Shown here: positions 1 to 9,225 of the stretch, piece after piece | Numbering within the stretch: the first letter of the stretch is position 1 | How the letters are laid out: each line of letters opens with the position of its first letter | Assembly: GCF_023282985.1 (NCBI RefSeq) | Contig: NZ_JAGQDC010000005.1 | Coordinates: 226,495 to 290,494 of the forward strand | Origin: Serratia silvae | GTDB taxonomy: Bacteria; Pseudomonadota; Gammaproteobacteria; Enterobacterales; Enterobacteriaceae | Reading direction: 5' to 3' | DNA: 64,000 nucleotides | The notes under the pieces: model-generated | Databases searched by the model: none | What the model was told of the DNA's origin: nothing | The model's input: only the letters and a program-made list of their open reading frames with translations | Program-made: the position numbers and the translations under genes

Positions 1-752
1 ATTTCTATGCGACACAGAGCGCCGATGATAATAACCATGGTGCCTATTTTTCGCTGCGCCGCGAGCAGCGCCCCCTTTCTGAACGTGCGCGCCGCTATGG
101 AACACGTACCGGCTATATTGGTTCTGAAGTGTTTATTTCACTGGTGGATGAGCGCCAATCGCCATGGCAAAGCGATCTAAAATATCTGACCGCAGATGTG
201 TTATGCACCAGCCGCGATCTGCCATTGGCACTCTTGCAGCAGGATCAGGGGCATTTCGTTATGCCAGACTCACTCCCGGTCAAGCAGGTATCACTGAAGA
301 AAGGCCCGACGTCACCCAGAGCGGCGCTGAGTGAAGGTATCATCACCTGGCAATTAATCAGTCACTTACAACTGAATTACTTAAGCCTGATGGATACCGA
401 TCCAGAACAAGGGGCAGCTAGCCTACGCCAGTTACTCAGCCTGTATGGCGACTTGAGCGAACCGGCTATCGCCAAACAGATCACCGGGATACGTCATTGT
501 CATCTGCGGCCAATATACCGCCGGGCGCCAGAGCCAGGGCCAGTCGTCTTTGCCAGAGGTATCGCTATCGATCTTACCGTTGATGAACAAGCATTTTCGG
601 GCGGCAGCGCTTATCTGCTTGGCGGTGTATTGGAGCGTCTGTTTTCACGTATGGTTTCCATCAACTCGTTCACGGAAATGACGTTGATCAGCCAACAGCG
701 GGGAGAGATTGCCTGGTGGCAGGCACGCATCGGCAAAAGGGCTCTGATATGA
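1..752 (+). CDS. tssF: T6SS baseplate subunit TssF (5'-truncated by window edge)
   Basis: The C-terminal part of TssF (ImpG/VasA family), a baseplate wedge protein that works with TssG, TssE and TssK to join the sheath and tail tube to the membrane complex in the cytoplasm. The reading frame is open from base 3, before the first internal ATG at 129, so the start lies outside the window and about 250 residues are visible. Family-typical features seen: the RYGTRTGY segment just before residue SEVFISL, and the late LGGVLERLFSRMVSINSFTE stretch found near TssF C-termini. It ends in an ATGA overlap with tssG, which indicates translational coupling. Identity rests on the family look plus immediate linkage to tssG and clpV. 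Confidence 0.93.
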   Translation, partial: FYATQSADDNNHGAYFSLRREQRPLSERARRYGTRTGYIGSEVFISLVDERQSPWQSDLKYLTADVLCTSRDLPLALLQQDQGHFVMPDSLPVKQVSLKKGPTSPRAALSEGIITWQLISHLQLNYLSLMDTDPEQGAASLRQLLSLYGDLSEPAIAKQITGIRHCHLRPIYRRAPEPGPVVFARGIAIDLTVDEQAFSGGSAYLLGGVLERLFSRMVSINSFTEMTLISQQRGEIAWWQARIGKRALI

Positions 753-1825
753 ATGAATACATTGCTGATGCTGACGCCATACCACCATCAACGTCTATCG
801 ACTCCCCTAGCCGTTTGCCGGATAATTTTTGGCAACAACTGGAGGCAAAGCCCTATCAATACGATTTATTCCAGTTATTACGGCGTATTGATGCTCAAGG
901 AGGGCAACCCTATCTACTAGGTCGAGCGCCTCTGCCAAGCCATGATTTACTACGTCTTGGCCAGGAACCCTCACTATCCTTTGCTCCCTCCACGCTCGCG
1001 CAGGTTAACCAACGTGAGGGAACCTCTCTGTATGAGGTATCTATCTTCAGTTTTGGCCTGTTCGGTCCTAACGGCCCATTGCCATTGCATCTGACGGAGT
1101 ATGTGCGCGAGCGCTTGCATCACCATCAGGATCGGACCCTACTGGCCTTTAGCAACCTGTTTCATCATCGGCTGATCACCTTATTCTACCGCGCCTGGGC
1201 GGATGCACAGCCGACGGTCTCTCTGGATCGTGCTGATAACCGGCGATTTGATGAATACTTGTCATGCCTGACTGGGATTGGTCTGCCCGCGCAGCGGCAA
1301 TGCGATAGCCTCAATGACCACGCCAAACATTTTATGGCAGGTCATTTGGTTCGTCACGGGCGCGATCCCGAAGGGCTGAGCAAGATCCTGCAAAATTATT
1401 TCAACGTGCCGGTACGCATCGTGGAAAACATCCCGCACTGGTTACGTATAGAAAAGCGTGAACAGGCTCGGTTACAGGCAGGACGAGGGATTCCCCGTTT
1501 AGGCGAGTCTGCATTTTTAGGGATCGCCGTGCGTGACATTCAGCATAAATTCCGCATCGAGCTTGGCCCTATGTCGCAACAGGATTATGACCGTTTTCTG
1601 CCTGGTGCAGAGTACTGCACGCAGTTACGTGATTGGGTGCGCCAATACCTGGGCATTGAGTTTGTCTGGGAAATTCGGTTGATTCTGGCACATGAACAAC
1701 TGAGCGGTACTCAACTTGGCGGTGCACACCGTCTGGGGCTCAGTAGCTGGATGGACAATCCCCAACGCCAGCATGATGCCAATGATCTGACATTCAGCCC
1801 AGAACCGCAGGAAACACCCTACTAA
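749..1825 (+). CDS. tssG: T6SS baseplate subunit TssG
   Basis: TssG (ImpH/VasB family), 358 residues, close to the usual size for the family. It is a cytoplasmic baseplate wedge component that binds TssF. The open frame extends upstream to 716, but the ATG at 749 overlaps the tssF stop codon (ATGA), so that start is preferred. Recognisable family segments include PYQYDLFQLLRRIDAQ near the N-terminus, SIFSFGLFGPNGPLPLHLTE around residues 95-115, and FNVPVRIVENIPHW about two-thirds along. It lies between tssF and tssH, as in many enterobacterial T6SS loci. No defect is visible. Confidence 0.95.
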   Translation: MNEYIADADAIPPSTSIDSPSRLPDNFWQQLEAKPYQYDLFQLLRRIDAQGGQPYLLGRAPLPSHDLLRLGQEPSLSFAPSTLAQVNQREGTSLYEVSIFSFGLFGPNGPLPLHLTEYVRERLHHHQDRTLLAFSNLFHHRLITLFYRAWADAQPTVSLDRADNRRFDEYLSCLTGIGLPAQRQCDSLNDHAKHFMAGHLVRHGRDPEGLSKILQNYFNVPVRIVENIPHWLRIEKREQARLQAGRGIPRLGESAFLGIAVRDIQHKFRIELGPMSQQDYDRFLPGAEYCTQLRDWVRQYLGIEFVWEIRLILAHEQLSGTQLGGAHRLGLSSWMDNPQRQHDANDLTFSPEPQETPY

Positions 1826-1879
1826 TTATTTTTGTTGGAACCGTATAGCGTTCCGCCATTTTTGGATTCGAGGAAAACC

Positions 1880-4546
1880 ATGTCTGAAATCAGTCGTTCG
1901 GTACTATTTGGCAAAATGGACAGCCTGTTATTTACTTCACTGGAGAGCGCAACGGCTTTTTGCAAACTGCGGGGTAACCCCTATGTTGAGTTGGTTCACT
2001 GGTTGCATCAGTTGATGCAATCCCCAAATGGCGATTTGCAGCAAATTATCCACTATTTCTCCCTCAATGAAACGCAACTCACCCAAAACATCCTTGAGGC
2101 ACTGGATCGACTACCTCGGGGGGCAAGCTCAGTCTCAGACATGTCAGAACATATCGACAGCGCCGTTGAACGCGCCTGGGTTTATGGTTCGCTGAAATTT
2201 GGTGCCAAGCAGATTCGTACCGGGCATCTGATCATTGGTATTTTGAAAACCTATAACCTGCGCCATTTACTCAAAGGCATTTCTGCGCAATTCAATACTA
2301 TTAATGTCGAGTTGCTGACCGACCAATTTATGACGATTGTCGCCAATTCCAGTGAGAACACCTTGGAGCAAGACGGGTCAGATTACCCGGCATCACCCGT
2401 TCCCCCTGCCGGCGGCAGTGTGTTGGCGCAGTATGCACAAAATATGACGGAACGTGCACGCAATGGTGAAATCGATCCCGTCAGTGGGCGTGACGAAGAG
2501 ATCCGTCAGATTATCGATATTCTGATGCGCCGTCAGCAGAATAACCCCCTGCTAACTGGCGAGGCTGGCGTGGGTAAAACGGCAGTTGTTGAGGGGCTGG
2601 CTCTGCGTATCGCGACCGGTGAAGTTCCTCCGCAATTGCTTGAAGTCCAGCTGTACCTACTGGATCTTGGCATACTGCAAGCCGGAGCCGGGGTAAAAGG
2701 CGAGTTTGAAAAACGCTTGCAAGCCTTGATCACCGAAGTGCAATCCAGCCCAACGCCCATCGTTTTATTCATTGATGAAATCCATACCCTGATCGGTGCG
2801 GGCGGTACGCAGGGAACCGGTGACGCAGCCAACCTGTTAAAACCCGCGCTGGCGCGTGGCCAACTGCGTACCATCGGCGCAACAACCTGGTCAGAATATA
2901 AAAAATACATCGAAAAAGATCCGGCTCTGACCCGGCGATTCCAGGTCGTACAGATACATGAGCCTAGCGAAGAAAAAGCCCTGTTGATGTTACGCAGTAC
3001 CGTCAGCCCGCTGGAACAACACCACCACGTTCTCTTGCTGGATGAAGCTGTCGATGCTGCGGTGCGCCTTTCTCACCGTTACATTCCTGCACGCCAACTA
3101 CCGGATAAGGCGGTGGCATTACTCGATACCGCCTGCGCACGGGTGGCCGTCAGCCAACACGCTGAACCGGCTCAGGTGGAGGATTGTCGCCACCGGATTG
3201 AGGCATTACACACTGAGCTGGGTATGGCTTCACGTGAAGCCCAAATAGGCATTGGCAATCTACAGCGCCCGGTAGAGATTGAAGCGCAGCTTGCAGAACT
3301 TGGTGAACAGTTGTCCCAGTTGACCGAGCGCTGGCAGCAGGAGTTGGGGTTAATCCAACAAATTATCGATCTGCGGGCTCAATTACATCGGCAACAAAAT
3401 GAACAGGCAGAGAACGTATTTGAAGAGAGCTATCGTGAGGACGCGGCTGTCTCTGAAGAGGAATTGCGCAGCAAACTGGCAGAAACACATAAACAGCTGG
3501 ATGAAGTACAGGGAGAAACGCCACTTATTTTCGCCGCGGTTGATGCCAACATTGTTGCCGCAGTCATCTCTGACTGGACCGGTATCCCACTGGGGCGCAT
3601 GGTAAAAAATGAGATTGAAGCCGTGTTGCAGCTCTCCGATACCCTAAATCAACGCATCGTTGGTCAAGGCCATGCGCTGGAGCTGATTGCCCAGCGGGTT
3701 CGCACCTCACGCGCTCGTCTGGACGATCCCAACAAACCCGTTGGTGTATTTCTACTGGCTGGCCCTTCGGGCGTAGGTAAAACAGAAACCGCACTGGCAT
3801 TGGCTGAAACCCTCTACGGTGGTGAACAGAATGTAATTACCATCAATATGAGCGAATTTCAGGAGGCGCACACCGTATCGACCTTAAAAGGCGCACCACC
3901 GGGCTATGTTGGCTTTGGTGACGGTGGACGCCTGACCGAAGCAGTACGCCGGCGTCCTTACAGCGTGGTGTTGCTGGACGAGATCGAGAAGGCGCATCCT
4001 GATGTGCATGAGATTTTCTTTCAGGTATTTGATAAAGGCTGGATGGAGGACGGTGAAGGAAGGCGTATCGATTTCCGCAATACCATCATCATTCTTACCT
4101 CTAATATTGGCAGTGAACTGATAGCCAGCCTGTGTGCCGATCCCGATTTGCTACCGGAACCAGAAGCGCTTGGCACAGCATTGCGGCCACCGCTGTTGTC
4201 GGTCTTCCCGGCCGCCTTGCTTGGGCGTTTGCTGGTGGTACCTTATTACCCACTGACCGATGCCACATTAAGCAATATCGTGTACTTACAACTGAGCCGC
4301 ATCCAGCACCGTCTGGCAGAAAACCACGGTATCACCTGCACGTTTGACGATAGCGTGGTGAAGCAGATCGTCAGCCGCTGTACCGAAGTCGAGTCCGGTG
4401 GACGTATGATCGATGCAATTCTCACCAACACCTTGTTACCACAAATAAGCTCTACCCTATTGGTCGCCAATGCTAATGCCCACAGCTATCGTCAGTTGCA
4501 TATTTCATTACAGAGCAACGAGTTTAACTGCCAATTTCAAGCATAA
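1880..4546 (+). CDS. tssH: T6SS AAA+ ATPase TssH (ClpV)
   Basis: ClpV, the Clp/Hsp100-type unfoldase that disassembles the contracted TssB/TssC sheath so it can be reused; 888 residues. Two AAA+ modules are visible. The first Walker A is GEAGVGKT at residues 227-234, with Walker B FIDEIHTL after it. The second is GPSGVGKT with Lys 634, followed by [12 protein letters not shown]. Between them lies the Clp-type coiled-coil middle domain, rich in Glu/Gln/Leu. The frame is open from a TTG at 1832, but the ATG at 1880 is preferred: it has a GAGG ribosome site just upstream and begins MSEISRS, typical of ClpV. The preceding gene ends 54 bases earlier. The gene looks intact. Confidence 0.96.
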   Translation: MSEISRSVLFGKMDSLLFTSLESATAFCKLRGNPYVELVHWLHQLMQSPNGDLQQIIHYFSLNETQLTQNILEALDRLPRGASSVSDMSEHIDSAVERAWVYGSLKFGAKQIRTGHLIIGILKTYNLRHLLKGISAQFNTINVELLTDQFMTIVANSSENTLEQDGSDYPASPVPPAGGSVLAQYAQNMTERARNGEIDPVSGRDEEIRQIIDILMRRQQNNPLLTGEAGVGKTAVVEGLALRIATGEVPPQLLEVQLYLLDLGILQAGAGVKGEFEKRLQALITEVQSSPTPIVLFIDEIHTLIGAGGTQGTGDAANLLKPALARGQLRTIGATTWSEYKKYIEKDPALTRRFQVVQIHEPSEEKALLMLRSTVSPLEQHHHVLLLDEAVDAAVRLSHRYIPARQLPDKAVALLDTACARVAVSQHAEPAQVEDCRHRIEALHTELGMASREAQIGIGNLQRPVEIEAQLAELGEQLSQLTERWQQELGLIQQIIDLRAQLHRQQNEQAENVFEESYREDAAVSEEELRSKLAETHKQLDEVQGETPLIFAAVDANIVAAVISDWTGIPLGRMVKNEIEAVLQLSDTLNQRIVGQGHALELIAQRVRTSRARLDDPNKPVGVFLLAGPSGVGKTETALALAETLYGGEQNVITINMSEFQEAHTVSTLKGAPPGYVGFGDGGRLTEAVRRRPYSVVLLDEIEKAHPDVHEIFFQVFDKGWMEDGEGRRIDFRNTIIILTSNIGSELIASLCADPDLLPEPEALGTALRPPLLSVFPAALLGRLLVVPYYPLTDATLSNIVYLQLSRIQHRLAENHGITCTFDDSVVKQIVSRCTEVESGGRMIDAILTNTLLPQISSTLLVANANAHSYRQLHISLQSNEFNCQFQA

Positions 4547-4585
4547 CATCGGCCATTCACATCGATTTGATTACAGAGAGTTATC

Positions 4586-5956
4586 ATGTCAGGAAACGGA
4601 AAAATAAAACCAGATTCAAATAGCCTACCCATTGGTTATCGTTTCAATGAGTTTGAAATAAAAGAGGTCATTGGTGAAGGGGGTTTTGGCATTGTGTATC
4701 GTGCGTATGATCATCAGTTAGAGCGTATTATCGCCATCAAAGAATACATCCCCTCCTCGTTGGTTATGCGTAATGAAGATTTTACGCTCAGCCTGCGTGG
4801 TGAGCGCTTTAACCGAACCTTTCAAGCCGGGTTGAACAGTTTTATTCAAGAAGCACGTTTGCTTGCCCGTTTTTCTCATCCGGCACTGCTCCGTGTGCTA
4901 CGTTTTTGGCGAGAAAATGGCACCGCCTACATGGGAACACAGTTTTATAGTGGTACAACATTGAAAAAGTTCCGGACTCAGCACCCGGAGAAAATCAACG
5001 AAAACTGGATCCGCAATTTGCTGCCCACTTTGCTCAGCGCGATTGACACCATCCATCAGGAAGGTTATCTGCATCTGGATATCTCATTGGATAATATCCA
5101 GATTCAGGAAAACCAGTTACCGGTCTTGCTGGATTTTGGCTCTGCTCGCAAAGAGATCGGCAACCTGTCTGATGAAATGGGGATCATGCTCAAACCCGGT
5201 TTTGCCCCTATCGAACAATACACTGACAATGGCGATAGCGAACAAGGGCCGTGGACCGATATCTATGCGCTCGGCGCAGTACTGCATACTTTGATCGTGG
5301 GGAGTCCCCCTCCTGTCAGCGTGGTGCGCAGCATCGAAGATGGTTACCAACCACTGACCGAACGCCGTCCAAAGGGGTACTCACTAGACCTGCTGGATGT
5401 GATCGATCGCGCATTAGCATTAAAGCCCGAAGATCGACCGCAAACAATCTCTGAAATGGCTGAGCTCTTACACTTGTCCATTGCCAGCGAGCATGAAATT
5501 ATCGGCACCGGGCCCGCAACAACAAGTCTGATGCCGGTGGTGATGCCGCAGGAGGATACAACTTATGCATCACGCTTACGCCCACTGATGATTGGCGCAG
5601 GTGTTACCGTTGTGTTTATCGCTGGGATCATTACCTGGTTGAACAGGGATAGTTCGTCTCCTATTCCCACGCCAGTGGTAAACAATTCGATAACCGCTCC
5701 GGTCGCTGAACCACAATCTGCAGTCACCTCAACGCCAGCCCCTATAGCACCGGTAGCTGTAGTGTATTTTAAACTGCAAACGGGTGAAGAACTTTACATT
5801 AATGATAACAAACAGAATGTTACGCCAAACAACAACGGCTTCATTTATTTGAATTTGAGCCCGGGTCACTATCAGGCAGAAATTCGTACTAATAAATACC
5901 AGCGCCAGAAAAAATTTACTATTGAAAATGCAGGGACATGGCTAATAAACATTTAA
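4586..5956 (+). CDS. T6SS-associated transmembrane Ser/Thr protein kinase (PpkA-like)
   Basis: A 456-residue Hanks-type kinase with a cytoplasmic catalytic domain, one membrane span and a short periplasmic tail. The glycine loop is GEGGFG at residues 30-35, the ATP-anchoring Lys is K52, the catalytic loop is HLDISLDN (D165, N170) and the metal-binding motif is DFG at 183-185. The catalytic loop has Leu in place of the usual Arg (HLD, not HRD). A hydrophobic segment at about 333-352 is followed by a Pro/Thr/Ser linker and a small beta-rich periplasmic region. T6SS kinases such as PpkA trigger assembly post-translationally by phosphorylating FHA proteins. Matching fha and phosphatase genes are not visible here and may lie upstream of the window. 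It starts 39 bases after clpV, so probably the same operon. Confidence 0.88.
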   Translation: MSGNGKIKPDSNSLPIGYRFNEFEIKEVIGEGGFGIVYRAYDHQLERIIAIKEYIPSSLVMRNEDFTLSLRGERFNRTFQAGLNSFIQEARLLARFSHPALLRVLRFWRENGTAYMGTQFYSGTTLKKFRTQHPEKINENWIRNLLPTLLSAIDTIHQEGYLHLDISLDNIQIQENQLPVLLDFGSARKEIGNLSDEMGIMLKPGFAPIEQYTDNGDSEQGPWTDIYALGAVLHTLIVGSPPPVSVVRSIEDGYQPLTERRPKGYSLDLLDVIDRALALKPEDRPQTISEMAELLHLSIASEHEIIGTGPATTSLMPVVMPQEDTTYASRLRPLMIGAGVTVVFIAGIITWLNRDSSSPIPTPVVNNSITAPVAEPQSAVTSTPAPIAPVAVVYFKLQTGEELYINDNKQNVTPNNNGFIYLNLSPGHYQAEIRTNKYQRQKKFTIENAGTWLINI

Positions 5957-6100
5957 AATTAGTACGCTGATAAGAATATAAATCTGAACGTTATAGATGA
6001 GCACCTCAATCATTATATGCCACGGGTAATTGGAGTGGCGAGCACGCTAACATACCTAACACTTGAATCATAATATGGATGTTGGGAAAGGGAGTTTATT

Positions 6101-8386
6101 ATGTCAGATCGTATCACCGCTATGACCCCTCAATCTGATGCATTACTATTCTGGTCGCTCTCTGGTTGTGAAAAGCTATCAGAACCTTTTACTTTTGAGG
6201 TTGAGTTATTAAGCGAACAGCCAAGACTCGATGAAATGGCCCTGCTGAGTGAGTCAATCACCATCAACATCCCCTTACCTCAATTGACGAGCCAGCGTTA
6301 TCTCAATGGTAAAATCACTGGCGTAAATATCAGTAGCCAAGAGTTGAGTGGTACACGTTATACGCTTTATCGCCTGCGTATGGAGTCGGATCTCTGGCCC
6401 TTAATGCATGACCGTAATCAGCGGGTTTTTCAGCATAAATCTGTGCCGGAGATCATTAAAAAATTACTGAGTGAGAACAATGTTGTTGTTGAAGATAAGT
6501 TAATGGGAAGCTACTCCCCTTGGGAGTATTGTGTTCAATATCAAGAAAGTAGCCTCAATTTCATTAGCCGTTTAATGGAGCTTGAGGGAATCTATTACTA
6601 TTTTGAACATCAAGCTGGACAACATAAGTTGATACTGCTTGATGATAACGCCAATCACAAACCCTTTGCGGGTTATGAAACCATTAACTACCAGGCTACC
6701 CCCTCTGGTGGCACTACAAGCGAAGAAGGCATTAGTCAATGGAGCCTTCATCGTGGCGTCACCCCCGGTTTGTACAGCCTGAATGATTATGACTTCCGTA
6801 AACCTTATGCTGTGTTACTACAGGCTCGCCAAAATCCCGCTTCGCCACAGCCGGGTAATATTGATGTTTATGACTGGCCCGGACATTATGTAGAAGCCGG
6901 ACAAGGGGAACAGTATTCGCGCATTCGCCAACAGCTATGGCAGTCTTCACATCAAACGTTAAGTGGTACCGCAACTGCCCTGGGGATCGCTTCTGGCCAC
7001 ACCTTTAATCTGTTGAAAGCCCCACAGGCAGATGACAATAAAGAATATCTCGTGATTTCAACCCATTATGAGTTGAGGGAAAACCGCTATGCCAGCGGTG
7101 ACGATCAGCAAACACATCAAACCGTTAAATTCATGGTTATTCCGGCTGACATTCAATACCGTCCCCCGGTTGTAGCACGCTGGCCACGTACCTACGGTCC
7201 TCAGACTGCAAAAGTGGTTTGCCCTGCCGGGCAATCTATCTGGACAGACAAATATGGCCGGGTAAAGGTCCAGTTCCATTGGGACAGAGAGGCCAAAGGT
7301 GATGATACCAGCTCCTGCTGGGTTCGGGTTGCCAGCACCTGGGCTGGTCAGGGATTTGGCGGGATCCAGATCCCACGGGTTAATGATGAAGTGGTGGTTG
7401 ATTTTATCAACGGTGATCCAGACAGGCCGATTATTACCGGCAGGGTGTATAACGAAGCCAATATGCCCCCCTGGGATTTACCGGCCAATGCAACCCAAAT
7501 GGGATTTTATAGTCGGACTAAGGATGGTGCCTCCAGTCAAGCAAATGCTCTACGATTTGAAGATAAACCTGGTGAGGAAGAAGTCTATATCCGTGGTCAA
7601 AAGGATATGAACACGGTGGTTCTCAATGACCGCTCAACTGAAGTCGGCAATGATCATTCCGAATCGGTGGGCGGTCAGCAAACCATCGAAATCCAGAAAG
7701 ATCAGACTCAGTCAATTCACGGTAACCAGGCGGAAACCATTGACGGTGATCAAACTCAAACCACACAGGGTAATCAAACCGAAACGATTGGTGGCGATCA
7801 GAGCCAAACCATTCATGGTAGCCAAACTGAAGCCATTGATGGCAATCAGGATCAGACCATTCATGGTAGCCAAACGGTTAACGTTGATGGTGATCAAACT
7901 CAAACTGCACATGGTAGCCAAACTGAAACCATTGGCGGTAATCAGACCCTCTTCATCAAGCAAAACCAGGCAGAAACCGTCCTTATTGGCAAAGCAGAAA
8001 CGATCGGTGCGGCCAAAGCCCTGACGATTGGTGCTGCTTATCAAGTCTCGGTCGCGGCCTTAATGAATACCTCCGTGGGGTTAAACCAGAGTTCACAGAT
8101 CGGCGTCAGTAAAAAACTGATGGTCGGCAAAGACTACAGCCAGCATATCAATAACAACAAAACCACCGTTGTTGCTAAAAACAATATTATTAAAGCCGGG
8201 CAGCATATTAAGTTTCAAGCCGGTAGTTCCTTTACCGTCGTGTGTGGAAAATCAAAACTGGTGATGGATAAAAGCGGCAAAATCACCCTGAATGGCCAAG
8301 AGCTCACCGTCACCACCACGGCTAAGCAAACCTTTAAGGCTCGTGGCGATATCCGGTTAAAAGGTAAGAAAATCCATGAAAACTGA
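6101..8386 (+). CDS. vgrG: T6SS spike protein VgrG (TssI)
   Basis: VgrG, 761 residues, forms the trimeric spike at the tip of the Hcp tube. The N-terminal half is the gp27-like domain (family segments MELEGIYYYFEHQ and HRGVTPGLYSLNDYDF). The gp5-like OB fold follows, with WTDKYGRVKVQFHWD and SCWVRVASTWAGQGFGG near residues 385-420 and the adjacent INGDPDRPIITGRVYN. A gp5-type beta-helix of octapeptide repeats then runs from about residue 533 to 644. The last 115 residues form a beta-rich tail (GKITLNGQEL) rather than an obvious enzymatic toxin domain. The start has a good GGGAG ribosome site. A gap of 144 bases after the kinase suggests a possible separate promoter. The 3' end overlaps the next gene by 11 bases. 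Confidence 0.96.
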   Translation: MSDRITAMTPQSDALLFWSLSGCEKLSEPFTFEVELLSEQPRLDEMALLSESITINIPLPQLTSQRYLNGKITGVNISSQELSGTRYTLYRLRMESDLWPLMHDRNQRVFQHKSVPEIIKKLLSENNVVVEDKLMGSYSPWEYCVQYQESSLNFISRLMELEGIYYYFEHQAGQHKLILLDDNANHKPFAGYETINYQATPSGGTTSEEGISQWSLHRGVTPGLYSLNDYDFRKPYAVLLQARQNPASPQPGNIDVYDWPGHYVEAGQGEQYSRIRQQLWQSSHQTLSGTATALGIASGHTFNLLKAPQADDNKEYLVISTHYELRENRYASGDDQQTHQTVKFMVIPADIQYRPPVVARWPRTYGPQTAKVVCPAGQSIWTDKYGRVKVQFHWDREAKGDDTSSCWVRVASTWAGQGFGGIQIPRVNDEVVVDFINGDPDRPIITGRVYNEANMPPWDLPANATQMGFYSRTKDGASSQANALRFEDKPGEEEVYIRGQKDMNTVVLNDRSTEVGNDHSESVGGQQTIEIQKDQTQSIHGNQAETIDGDQTQTTQGNQTETIGGDQSQTIHGSQTEAIDGNQDQTIHGSQTVNVDGDQTQTAHGSQTETIGGNQTLFIKQNQAETVLIGKAETIGAAKALTIGAAYQVSVAALMNTSVGLNQSSQIGVSKKLMVGKDYSQHINNNKTTVVAKNNIIKAGQHIKFQAGSSFTVVCGKSKLVMDKSGKITLNGQELTVTTTAKQTFKARGDIRLKGKKIHEN
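7697..8032 (+). repeat. 24-bp coding repeats: VgrG octapeptide beta-helix
   Basis: Fourteen consecutive 24-base units encode octapeptides of the form G-[NDS]-Q-x-x-T-[IV]-x, for example GNQAETID, GDQTQTTQ, GNQTETIG and GSQTEAID. The later units (IGKAETIG, AAKALTIG) are more diverged. The spacing is the gp5 C-terminal needle periodicity: each octapeptide is one beta strand turn in the trimeric prism. DNA identity between units is high enough to allow slippage or recombination that changes needle length. Confidence 0.9.
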
Positions 8387-8741
8387 GCCAAACAAATATA
8401 CGCCCTATTTTCAGTGGATACGCCGTCACCCTTCCTCTGGCTATCTGGTTGGGCTGACCGACACGGCGCAACAGCTACTGGGGGAAATCGTTTATGTTGA
8501 GCTGCCGAATGTTGGCGAGAGGTTGGTCAAAGATCAGCCTTGTGGCTGTGTGGAGTCTCGTAAATCAGTAGTGGATATTCTGGCCCCCTGCAGCGGCGAG
8601 GTGATAGCAATCAACCCAAAATTACAGGGCGCACCACAACTCATTAACCATTCTGCTGAGCAACAGGGCTGGCTGTTTATCCTGCAACTCACGCAGCCCG
8701 AGGAGTGGCAAAGCCTGCTCACTACCGCACCAGTAATATAG
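8376..8741 (+). CDS. GcvH-like lipoyl-domain protein in T6SS accessory module
   Basis: A 121-residue protein that resembles glycine cleavage H protein: an N-terminal YFQWIRRHPSSGYLVGLTD segment, LGEIVYVELPNVGE, then CVESRKSVVDILAPCSGEV, matching the GcvH hairpin that carries the lipoyl-lysine. The lysine (K63) is kept in the ESxK context at nearly the same position as in GcvH. No glycine-cleavage partner genes (gcvT, gcvP) are nearby. It overlaps the vgrG 3' end by 11 bases and is followed by a DUF6484 gene, so it belongs to the spike module. A role as an adaptor or modified carrier for effector loading is inference. A housekeeping role in glycine cleavage is unlikely given this context. Confidence 0.82.
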   Translation: MKTEPNKYTPYFQWIRRHPSSGYLVGLTDTAQQLLGEIVYVELPNVGERLVKDQPCGCVESRKSVVDILAPCSGEVIAINPKLQGAPQLINHSAEQQGWLFILQLTQPEEWQSLLTTAPVI

Positions 8742-8758
8742 TTACTAAGGAAATAACC

Positions 8759-9211
8759 ATGAAGGAACAGACTAAAACACGTCCGGCGCTGTTTACCTAC
8801 ACCACCTTGGGGCGCTTAATCGCCTTTAATGAACATCAATGCCCGATAGTCGAGGTGAATGCCGAGCAGCTGTCACAACCCCTTGAGGCACGTTCTTGTG
8901 TAAAACTTTCCCCAAGTCAGCTCGGGGCGGAAGTGATCCTGTTGATGACCGGGGAAAACAACCCGGTGATCACCGGTGTGATTGAGGCCGATCCGGTTGA
9001 GCTTGATATTACCCCACTCTCCCCGCCCAACCTACTCACGGTGGATGGCCATGCTATCAGCTTAAAGGCGGCGGAGCGGATCAGTATTCAATGCGGAGAA
9101 ACGAGCATTACGCTCACCAAAGAGGGAAAAATCACCCTGCGAGGCAAATACCTGCTAAGCCGAGCCAAAAAGGCTAACCGTATTCAGGGCGGCTCCGTTG
9201 AGCTTAACTAA
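8759..9211 (+). CDS. DUF6484 domain protein, VgrG-linked
   Basis: A 150-residue protein of the DUF6484 type often found directly downstream of vgrG. The frame is open from 8705, but the ATG at 8759 follows an AAGGAAATAACC ribosome site and is preferred. The C-terminal part (QCGETSITLTKEGKITLRG) resembles the VgrG tail encoded just upstream (VCGKSKLVMDKSGKITLNG), so both probably form the same kind of beta-strand stack. This suggests it caps, extends or docks on the spike. No catalytic motif is visible. It is likely co-transcribed with the genes on both sides (17 bases after the lipoyl gene, 14 before the next). Confidence 0.8.
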   Translation: MKEQTKTRPALFTYTTLGRLIAFNEHQCPIVEVNAEQLSQPLEARSCVKLSPSQLGAEVILLMTGENNPVITGVIEADPVELDITPLSPPNLLTVDGHAISLKAAERISIQCGETSITLTKEGKITLRGKYLLSRAKKANRIQGGSVELN

Positions 9212-9225
9212 AGGAATGAGCAAGT

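Noticed and set aside
7697..8032. Possible CRISPR array
   Set aside because: The units are contiguous 24-bp coding repeats without unique spacers, in frame with VgrG.
7712..8044. Open frames opposite and beside the VgrG repeat array
   Set aside because: They exist only because the 24-bp coding repeats keep all frames open; the sense frame has the known octapeptide pattern.
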